Made by a program: the position numbers and the translations under genes. Positions 5,575 through 10,907 of a DNA stretch of 10,907 bases are shown in pieces (positions within the stretch are counted from its first letter, which is position 1; each line of letters begins with the position of its first letter). The notes below the pieces were generated by a model. It did not search any database. It was not told where the DNA came from and saw nothing but the letters and a program-made list of their open reading frames with translations. Location of the stretch: assembly GCA_020726085.1 (NCBI GenBank), contig DYTG01000056.1:1-10907 (forward strand), in the 5' to 3' direction. The stretch is from Sulfurovum sp. Lineage in GTDB: Bacteria > Campylobacterota > Campylobacteria > Campylobacterales > Sulfurovaceae.

Positions 5575-6534
5575 ATGAGCATTGATTTCTCCAAACCTCT
5601 CTATGTGTTAGCACCATTGGCAAGTTACTCTGATTTGCCTTTGCGTAGTGTGGTCAAAAAGTTTGGGGCTGATTTGACGGTGAGCGAAATGATTAGCTCC
5701 AATGCCCTAGCCTACCAAAGCAAAAAAACGCTTAAAATGCTCGAAAAATCCCCCCTTGAAACCCCCTATTCGGTGCAATTAGCAGGATCGGACCCCAAAG
5801 TCCTTAGAGAGGCTATTGAGAGGCTAAACGAACAAGAGGGGATTGATTGCATTGATCTCAATTGCGGTTGTCCCGTACCCAAAGTGGTCAATAACCTTTC
5901 GGGCAGTTCGCTCCTAAGAGACCTTTCCTTGATGGCACAAGCGATTGAAACAATCAAAAAATACTCCACTAAACAATACACTTCAGTCAAAATTCGTCTA
6001 GGCTTTGATACAAAAAATCATGTCGAGATTGCAAGAGTCTGCCAAGAAGCAGGAGCGGACTTTATAGCCGTACACGGACGAACACGGAGCGGTCGATACA
6101 AAGCCGCTGTTGATTACGATGCTATCAAAGAAATCAAAGAAAACGTCACCATTCCCGTCCTTGCCAATGGTGATATTGATACACCCGCCAAAGCCCAATG
6201 GGTACTTGAACACACCAGGGCCGATGGGGTAATGGTAGGACGTGGAGCGATTGGAAGTCCGTGGATATTTTATCAAATGAAAAACGCTATCGACGATGTC
6301 CCCAGCGAGCTTATCCACAAGGTGGTTTTGGAGCATTTTGATGAGATGATAGCCTTTTACGGTGAGTATGGGGCAGTGCTTTTTCGCAAACACCTCCACA
6401 CTTATTCCAAAGCAGGATATCAAGGGGCAAGTACTTTTAGAGATGGCATTAATGCTATGAGCGACCCTTATGCAATGCGACAACTCATCGATAACTTTTT
6501 TTCTCAACCTCGCCTAAAGGAACTCTATGCCTAA
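5575..6534 (+). CDS. dus: tRNA-dihydrouridine synthase (DusB-like)
   Basis: FMN-dependent enzyme that reduces selected uridines in the tRNA D-loop with NADPH. The 319-residue product has the TIM-barrel FMN site near the N-terminus (LAPLASYSDLPLR, where most members have APLAGxTD), the catalytic loop DLNCGCPVPKV with Cys99 as the expected proton donor, VKIRLGF, VHGRTRSGRY, VLANGDI and GVMVGRGAIGSPWIF for phosphate binding, and a C-terminal helical RNA-binding domain with RKHLHTYSKAGY. Which uridine is modified cannot be told from the sequence; DusB-like is the nearest label. The ATG abuts the preceding stop and lacks a strong ribosome binding site, so translation is probably coupled. Its end overlaps hemH by 8 nt. 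Confidence 0.93.
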   Translation: MSIDFSKPLYVLAPLASYSDLPLRSVVKKFGADLTVSEMISSNALAYQSKKTLKMLEKSPLETPYSVQLAGSDPKVLREAIERLNEQEGIDCIDLNCGCPVPKVVNNLSGSSLLRDLSLMAQAIETIKKYSTKQYTSVKIRLGFDTKNHVEIARVCQEAGADFIAVHGRTRSGRYKAAVDYDAIKEIKENVTIPVLANGDIDTPAKAQWVLEHTRADGVMVGRGAIGSPWIFYQMKNAIDDVPSELIHKVVLEHFDEMIAFYGEYGAVLFRKHLHTYSKAGYQGASTFRDGINAMSDPYAMRQLIDNFFSQPRLKELYA

Positions 6535-7498
6535 ACAAGCTTTGTTGTTGCTCAATATGGGTGGACCCAATAACCTTGATGAAGTTGAACTCTTTTTGCG
6601 TAATATGTTTAGCGACAAATACATTTTGCCCATCAATCCTTTGATGCGTAAACTCGTAGGTACTATCATCATCAAAAAGCGTCTCAATGCCGTCAAAGCA
6701 AACTTCCAAAAGCATTTGGGTGGCAAATCACCCCTAACCCAGCTCACACAAGGGCTAGTTGATAGACTTCAAACCAAGCTCAATATGCCTATCTTTATGG
6801 CTATGCGCTATGTGCCTCCCTTTGCAATAGAGGCTATCAAAGCGTGTCAAGCTCAAGGGATTGAGGGGCTTGTGGTGTTTCCTATGTATCCCCAATGCTC
6901 CACTACGACGACTATCTCCTCGATTGAAGAGATACAAGCCCATTGCAAAGCTCTCAATTATCAACCCAAAATGAAAATTTTGTGCAACTACTATGACGAT
7001 AGAGACTATATCCAAGCAAGTTTTGATAAAATCATCGAAGCTTTGGGGGAGCGTAACCCAAAAGAGTACGATTTGATTGTCTCGGCTCACGGATTGCCTC
7101 TAAACATTGCTCGAAGCGGTGATGTCTATGAGAAGCAAATAGAGGCCAACTTTTCGGCACTCAAACTCTATTTAGAGCTTCAAGGAGTCTCTTTCAAAGA
7201 CACCAAACTTGTCTATCAATCCAAAGTGGGTGCGGGTAGGTGGCTTAAACCTGCCCTTGATGATACCGTTCGCAATCCCAAAAACCTCAAAGTCCTTATC
7301 TATCCCATCGCTTTTACCATCGACAACTCCGAAACGCTCTTTGAACTCGATATCGAAACACGTGAAATTGCCCACAAGATAGGCTATGAGGATTTTGTAG
7401 TAGCTCAATGTTTCAACGCCGATTTTGCAGAGTTTATCGCTCAACGTATCAGCAAACCCGAGGCTAAAATTTGTGTCGATTGTCCTGTAAGGTTTTAA
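6527..7498 (+). CDS. hemH: Ferrochelatase
   Basis: HemH inserts ferrous iron into protoporphyrin IX to make protoheme, the final step of the protoporphyrin-dependent heme pathway; cytoplasmic or membrane-associated. The 323-residue length is usual. Motifs: LLLNMGGPNN at the start, the metal-site His188 in SAHGLP, YQSKVGAGRWLKPALDD, and Glu269 in DNSETLFELDIE, the second metal-site residue. A C-terminal CxxC (ICVDCPVRF) is present; some ferrochelatases hold an iron-sulfur cluster at their C-terminus, but two cysteines alone do not show one here. It overlaps dus by 8 nt and has its own site AAAGGA ahead of the ATG. It is the last gene of the rlmH operon; the next gene has its own promoter. Confidence 0.95.
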   Translation: MPKQALLLLNMGGPNNLDEVELFLRNMFSDKYILPINPLMRKLVGTIIIKKRLNAVKANFQKHLGGKSPLTQLTQGLVDRLQTKLNMPIFMAMRYVPPFAIEAIKACQAQGIEGLVVFPMYPQCSTTTTISSIEEIQAHCKALNYQPKMKILCNYYDDRDYIQASFDKIIEALGERNPKEYDLIVSAHGLPLNIARSGDVYEKQIEANFSALKLYLELQGVSFKDTKLVYQSKVGAGRWLKPALDDTVRNPKNLKVLIYPIAFTIDNSETLFELDIETREIAHKIGYEDFVVAQCFNADFAEFIAQRISKPEAKICVDCPVRF

Positions 7499-7499
7499 A

Positions 7500-7543
7500 T
7501 TTTTCCTCGTTCCCATCGTCTTTCTCATTCCGCCTCTCCCGAG
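7500..7543 (+). terminator. C-rich, G-poor stretch after hemH; possible Rho utilisation site
   Basis: Directly after the hemH stop lies a nearly pure pyrimidine run (TTTTTCCTCGTTCCC then more of the same), in which I count about 18 C and 3 G in 41 bases. High C with low G and little structure is the known mark of Rho loading sites. No strong intrinsic hairpin is seen; TCTC-CC-GAGA (7535-7544) is only 4 bp. The role is inference. Confidence 0.3.
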
Positions 7544-7571
7544 AAAAATATCAATAATGGTATCTGTTTTA

Positions 7572-7580
7572 TGTTATAAT
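7572..7580 (+). promoter_or_regulatory. Extended -10 promoter of the membrane protein/GTPase unit
   Basis: TGTTATAAT is a perfect extended -10 box (TG, one base, TATAAT at 7575-7580). Transcription would start near 7587, 19 nt before the ATG at 7606, with AAGGAG (7594-7599) between. This argues against the in-frame upstream ATG at 7579, which lies inside the -10 box. Confidence 0.65.
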
Positions 7581-7605
7581 GATTGCAAAGAATAAGGAGC
7601 ATACT

Positions 7606-8370
7606 ATGAAACAATCGACAGTCGTTGGTGTCGTCAAAAACTCTCAAACCCTTATCGTCAAACGTGCTTTGTATTATGCACTCTTTTTTGTTTTTACCAT
7701 GGTTGTGCCTCCCATGGTATTTGAAGCTACGGGTTGGGTTTTTGCTTTAAGTTTTGTTTCCATTGCGGCTCTTTTGAGTGCTTTGATTGTTGCATGGATG
7801 TATCATCTAAGAGCCAAAAAGCTTGAATCTTTGATTGATGAGAGCAAATTGGTAGCAAGATGGAGATTGGATAGTGAGCAAAAAGCCCAATATGCCCACT
7901 ATATGTTTGAGACTCAAAAAGCTAAAAATAAAATACTCTTTTCTATTATGGTTGTTATGTTTGTGCTAATCTTTGGTATTTTCATCGCCATGATTGAAGC
8001 AGAAGCTCGAATGCCTATGTTTTTGGCAATGATAGGATTTATCGCTTTTTTGTCTCTTTTTGCTTTTGGTATGCCCTACTACTATCGCCAAAGCAATCTC
8101 AAAGCAGACGGAGAGATACTTATTGGTACCAAATTTGCTTACGTTGATGGTCAATTTCATAACTGGGACTTTCCGCTATCGGGACTCAAAGATGCAAGAG
8201 TCATTCAAACCCCCTTTTACGCTCTTCATCTACGCTACTACTATACCGATAGAACCTTACGCAATAGCTTTGAACTCAACATTCCCGCCAATAAAGATAG
8301 CGATTTGCAAACGATTATAGATAAGTTGCTTCAAGCCAATAGCCTTGAAGCAACAACCATTAAAGGATAA
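7606..8370 (+). CDS. Uncharacterised four-helix membrane protein
   Basis: A 254-residue protein I do not recognise. Four hydrophobic segments fall in two hairpins: about 20-40 with 43-66, and 109-130 with 136-156. A charged helix (70-108, KKLESLIDESKLVARWRLDS) joins them on the probable cytoplasmic side, and a soluble C-terminal domain (160-254) with strands such as GEILIGTKFAYVDGQFHNW and a final helix recalls small PH-like or YcxB-type domains, without proof. The ATG at 7606 is preferred because AAGGAG lies 6 nt upstream and the longer start at 7579 sits in the promoter. The gene ends 5 nt before the GTPase ATG, and the AAAGGAT at its end serves as the GTPase ribosome binding site, so the two are made together. 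An 8-bp inverted repeat lies inside the gene at 7695-7719. Confidence 0.85.
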   Translation: MKQSTVVGVVKNSQTLIVKRALYYALFFVFTMVVPPMVFEATGWVFALSFVSIAALLSALIVAWMYHLRAKKLESLIDESKLVARWRLDSEQKAQYAHYMFETQKAKNKILFSIMVVMFVLIFGIFIAMIEAEARMPMFLAMIGFIAFLSLFAFGMPYYYRQSNLKADGEILIGTKFAYVDGQFHNWDFPLSGLKDARVIQTPFYALHLRYYYTDRTLRNSFELNIPANKDSDLQTIIDKLLQANSLEATTIKG

Positions 8371-8375
8371 ATAGG

Positions 8376-9578
8376 ATGTTTAAACAATCCAAAAATCACC
8401 TTGAGACACTTAAAGCGATGCTTTTTGCACCCAAATTAGAGCAAGAAGATACCCAAGCCCAACTGCTCACGCTCAAAAGCTCCCTACCTATCCCAGTCGT
8501 TTGGCTCTTTGGCAAGACACAATCGGGCAAAACCTCTATCATCAAAGCCCTCACGCACCAAAACGACATTGAGATTGGCAATGGATTTGAAGCCTGTACA
8601 AAGTTTTCGACCAAATACGCCTTTCCTACTTCCCAAGAGGCTTTTATTCATTTTCTTGATACCAAAGGGATTGGCGAGATAGATTATAACCCCGCTGAAG
8701 ATATTGCGTTTTTTGAACAACACGCCCATATCTTAATGGTCGTCGTCAAAGCCCTTGATAGCAATTTGGAGAGTATGCTAAAGCATCTACAAACCATTAC
8801 CCAAAACAAAAATTATCCTATCATTGTCGTGCAAACTACTATCCATGAGGGGTACGAGGATATCACCATGGAGCATATCCAACCCTATCCTTTTGAGACT
8901 TTTGCCAACGTACCCAATAACCTAAGCCGTCCCTTGCTCCAGCAGCGTGAACTCTTCAAGCATAATCGCATCCTTGTAGAAAAATTTGTCGTGGTTGATT
9001 TAACCAAACCTCAAGATGGATACATCAATCCTAACTACGGACTAGAGGCTTTATGGGAAGCGATTGAAGAGGTTTTTCCCTACGGCATACGCTCCCTTAT
9101 GATGGATAACTTTGGTGATATCTACGCCTCCAAAGCCCACCCCCACATCATCACTCACGCCATTTTGAGCAGCACTTCAGAACTTATACCTCTACCTATG
9201 GCTTCTATCCCTATTGTTACCTCTATCCAAGCCAAAATGCTGCACTCTATTGCGTCGATTTACAACCAAAAGCTTGATGTCAAAATCATAACTGAGCTTT
9301 CTGCAGCGTTGGGAGGCTCTTTTGTTTTTTCGCTACTGGGGCGACAACTTGTCAAATTGATACCGCTTTATGGCAGTGCCTTTAATGCGCTCTATACGGG
9401 AGCTATCACTTACGCTCTAGGACGACTCCTTTGTATCTATTTTAACCGTACCAAAGAGGGAGAGATGCTCACCAAAAGCCAAATACGCACACTCTTTAAG
9501 GTCGAATTTGAACGAGGCAAAGCGTTTTTAAAACCCTATATGCAATCGCTCACAGACAATACAAAACCAAAAATTTAA
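8376..9578 (+). CDS. P-loop GTPase with C-terminal DUF697-like membrane domain
   Basis: A 400-residue putative GTPase of the Era/TrmE-like group, linked to a DUF697-type hydrophobic domain as in YcjF-like proteins. G1 is GKTQSGKTS (46-54, Lys52), and G3 is DTKG (95-98). G2 is probably one of the threonines near 76-85. The G4 motif NKxD is not present; the equivalent strand reads IIVVQTTIHEGYED, with QTT in place of NKxD, so the guanine specificity is unproven. The last third (about 265-356) is rich in Gly, Ala and Leu (LSAALGGSFVFSLLGRQLVK, then YGSAFNALYTGAITYALGRL) and likely inserts in or binds to the membrane. It follows the four-helix membrane protein by 5 nt with a shared leader. A role in envelope stress, cell shape or membrane remodelling is possible but unsupported by direct evidence. 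Confidence 0.85.
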   Translation: MFKQSKNHLETLKAMLFAPKLEQEDTQAQLLTLKSSLPIPVVWLFGKTQSGKTSIIKALTHQNDIEIGNGFEACTKFSTKYAFPTSQEAFIHFLDTKGIGEIDYNPAEDIAFFEQHAHILMVVVKALDSNLESMLKHLQTITQNKNYPIIVVQTTIHEGYEDITMEHIQPYPFETFANVPNNLSRPLLQQRELFKHNRILVEKFVVVDLTKPQDGYINPNYGLEALWEAIEEVFPYGIRSLMMDNFGDIYASKAHPHIITHAILSSTSELIPLPMASIPIVTSIQAKMLHSIASIYNQKLDVKIITELSAALGGSFVFSLLGRQLVKLIPLYGSAFNALYTGAITYALGRLLCIYFNRTKEGEMLTKSQIRTLFKVEFERGKAFLKPYMQSLTDNTKPKI

Positions 9579-9582
9579 AATA

Positions 9583-9606
9583 GATTGCTTCGTGCTTCGC
9601 AATGAC
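9583..9606. repeat. Degenerate dispersed hairpin repeat downstream of the GTPase gene
   Basis: GATTGCTTCGTGCTTCGCAA followed by TGAC has arms ATTGC (9584-9588) and GCAAT (9599-9603) around a 10-nt loop with a tandem GCTTCGT/GCTTCGC. Sequences of the form ATTGCTTCG...CGCAATGAC are, from memory, a common intergenic repeat in many bacterial genomes. Followed by CTCTCTTTT, it might also end GTPase transcripts, but the stem is weak. Confidence 0.5.
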
Positions 9607-9636
9607 TCTCTTTTGCATCACTTTAAACCGAAAAAT

Positions 9637-9644
9637 GCTAAAAT
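9637..9644 (+). promoter_or_regulatory. Possible -10 box of argD
   Basis: TAAAAT at 9639-9644 is preceded by TG at 9636-9637, giving an extended -10 type TGCTAAAAT, 29 nt upstream of the argD ATG. The -35 is not clear. I see no ARG-box-like palindrome near it. Confidence 0.4.
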
Positions 9645-9673
9645 CGCAAAAACTTAACCATTAGGATAAAACA

Positions 9674-10858
9674 ATGAATTTAGAAGAGCTTGACAAAGAG
9701 TATGTGCTTCATACCTACGCGCGCAACTATACCAATTTTGTGCGAGGCGAGGGGGCGTTGTTGTGGGATGAAGAGGGAAAAGAGTATGTTGATTTTGCTT
9801 CGGGGATTGCTGTAAACTCCATCGGACACGCACACCCCAAACTTATCGACGCTATCACCACACAAGTCCAAAAGATTATCCACATCTCCAATCTTCAAGT
9901 TATCCAACCCCAAGCCAAATTGGCTCAAAAGATAGTCGAGCTTAGCGGCTACGATATGCGGGTATTTTTTGCCAATTCAGGAGCTGAAGCCAATGAGGGG
10001 GCGATTAAGATAGCTAGAAAATACGGGCAAACCCACTTTGACAACAAACGCTACAAGGTTATCACTCTTGAACACTCCTTCCACGGACGTACCATCACCA
10101 CTGTCAAAGCTACAGGACAAGAGAGCTTTCATAGCCAAAACTTCGCACCCTATCCTGAGGGCTTTAGCTACCACAATGGCATTGCAAAGGTTTACGATGC
10201 TATTGACGATGAAACCGTAGCGGTCATGATAGAACTCGTCCAAGGTGAGGGCGGTGTAGAGCCGCTTGACAAAAAAGAGGTGCAAGAGTTGGCAACATTT
10301 CTCAAACAAAAAGGGATTTTGCTCATCGTCGATGAAGTACAAACGGGTGTCTATCGCACGGGTGAGTTTTTGGCTTCCAATCTCTACGAAATCGAGCCCG
10401 ATATTGTCACACTTGCCAAAGGTTTAGGAGGCGGAGTGCCTATTGGAGCGGTGATGACAACCCACAAAGATATTTTTAGTGCGGGTGACCACGGCAGTAC
10501 TTTTGGAGGCAATTATCTCTCCACAAGTGCGGGTTTAGCGGTGTGTGAGGTACTTCAAGAGCATTACGAGAGCGGCTATCTCAATGAAACGCTTATCTAT
10601 TTTGAAGAGCAACTCAAAAGTGTCGCCAAAGAGTACGATATTTTTATACAAGATGTAGGATTGGGGCTTATGCGAGGATTGCGCGTAACAAGTAGCGAAA
10701 TTTTGGGTACTATTATCAAAAACTCCATGCAAGAGGGACTTATCGTACTCAAAGCAGGACGCAATACCCTACGATTTTTGCCCAGCCTTACTATCACCAA
10801 AGCACAAATTGATGAGGGCTTTAGACGCTTTAGAAAAGCACTTCAAGGGGTAGTATAA
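9674..10858 (+). CDS. argD: Acetylornithine aminotransferase
   Basis: PLP-dependent class III aminotransferase that turns N-acetylglutamate semialdehyde and glutamate into N-acetylornithine and 2-oxoglutarate in arginine synthesis; many members also act as succinyldiaminopimelate aminotransferase for lysine. The 394-residue product is full length. Motifs: ASGIAVNSIGHAHP near the start, NSGAEANEGAIKIARK for cofactor phosphate binding, HSFHGRT, DEVQTG with Asp220 contacting the PLP ring nitrogen, and the Schiff-base Lys249 in TLAKGLGGG, then GDHGSTFGGNYLS. The start has AGGAT 6 nt upstream. The gene is preceded by its own probable promoter and is not next to other arg genes in this window. Its TAA shares an A with the ATG of the next gene, so translation of the two may be coupled. 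Confidence 0.95.
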   Translation: MNLEELDKEYVLHTYARNYTNFVRGEGALLWDEEGKEYVDFASGIAVNSIGHAHPKLIDAITTQVQKIIHISNLQVIQPQAKLAQKIVELSGYDMRVFFANSGAEANEGAIKIARKYGQTHFDNKRYKVITLEHSFHGRTITTVKATGQESFHSQNFAPYPEGFSYHNGIAKVYDAIDDETVAVMIELVQGEGGVEPLDKKEVQELATFLKQKGILLIVDEVQTGVYRTGEFLASNLYEIEPDIVTLAKGLGGGVPIGAVMTTHKDIFSAGDHGSTFGGNYLSTSAGLAVCEVLQEHYESGYLNETLIYFEEQLKSVAKEYDIFIQDVGLGLMRGLRVTSSEILGTIIKNSMQEGLIVLKAGRNTLRFLPSLTITKAQIDEGFRRFRKALQGVV

Positions 10859-10907
10859 TGCCCCCACAAATCCACACCACTAAAAAACAAATTCTTATTC
10901 CCAAATA
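10858..10907 (+). CDS. Start of a further gene, cut by the window end
   Basis: An ATG overlaps the argD stop by one base (TAATG), with AAGGGG at 10844-10850 as ribosome binding site at suitable distance. The frame is open to the window end and reads MPPQIHTTKKQILIPK. Sixteen residues are too few to name a family. The stop-start overlap supports a real gene in an operon with argD. Confidence 0.55.
   Translation, partial: MPPQIHTTKKQILIPK

Noticed and set aside
5998..6507. 169-residue minus-strand open frame
   Set aside because: Fully opposite the dus gene, which carries all family motifs; the product resembles none.
7579..7605. Longer start for the four-helix membrane protein
   Set aside because: The ATG at 7579 is part of the TATAAT box and the predicted transcript starts after it; AAGGAG favours 7606.
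1..10907. CRISPR array, tRNA, rRNA, insertion sequence or prophage
   Set aside because: No regularly spaced repeats, cloverleaf-like sequence, transposase, integrase or phage genes seen.

Overview
The window reads as ordinary chromosome from a free-living member of the Campylobacterota (Epsilonproteobacteria), most likely near Sulfurimonas, Sulfuricurvum or Sulfurovum. The grounds are the AT-leaning sequence, TATAAT -10 boxes without a clear -35, short tightly packed operons, and the order rlmH-dksA-membrane protein-dus, which I remember (unchecked) as the order Cj0126c to Cj0123c in Campylobacter jejuni. Genus-level placement is inference.

Layout. (1) 1-427: the C-terminal half of a TRIC/YadS-type membrane protein gene, cut by the window edge and split by a one-base frameshift at a T8 run. 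(2) 413-1219, minus strand: a small HicB-like protein gene followed by shikimate kinase (aroK). Its end converges on the TRIC gene and both stop codons lie in one terminator-like inverted repeat. (3) 1220-1466: a divergent regulatory region. (4) 1467-3537: a membrane M48 (Ste24-type) zinc protease overlapping prmC, the release-factor methyltransferase gene. (5) 3538-3698: an AT-rich intergenic region with a promoter and palindromes. (6) 3699-7498: a compact operon of rlmH (23S rRNA methylation), a DksA-type zinc protein, an uncharacterised two-helix membrane protein, a tRNA-dihydrouridine synthase and ferrochelatase (hemH). (7) 7499-9578: a C-rich gap, then a two-gene unit of an unknown four-helix membrane protein and a DUF697-type GTPase with an unusual G4 region. 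(8) 9579-9673: a gap with a dispersed-repeat-like hairpin and a promoter. (9) 9674-10858: argD, whose stop codon overlaps the start of a further gene running off the window.

The operon in (6) mixes ribosome and tRNA modification, transcriptional control of growth rate, and the last step of heme synthesis, so it looks like a growth-linked housekeeping operon. aroK, argD and hemH are biosynthetic. Nothing here looks like a phage, transposon, CRISPR, defence island or secondary-metabolite cluster, and I see no clear new system. The best leads are the membrane protein/GTPase pair, the unknown gene between dksA and dus, the T8 frameshift, and the unusual P-loop of AroK.
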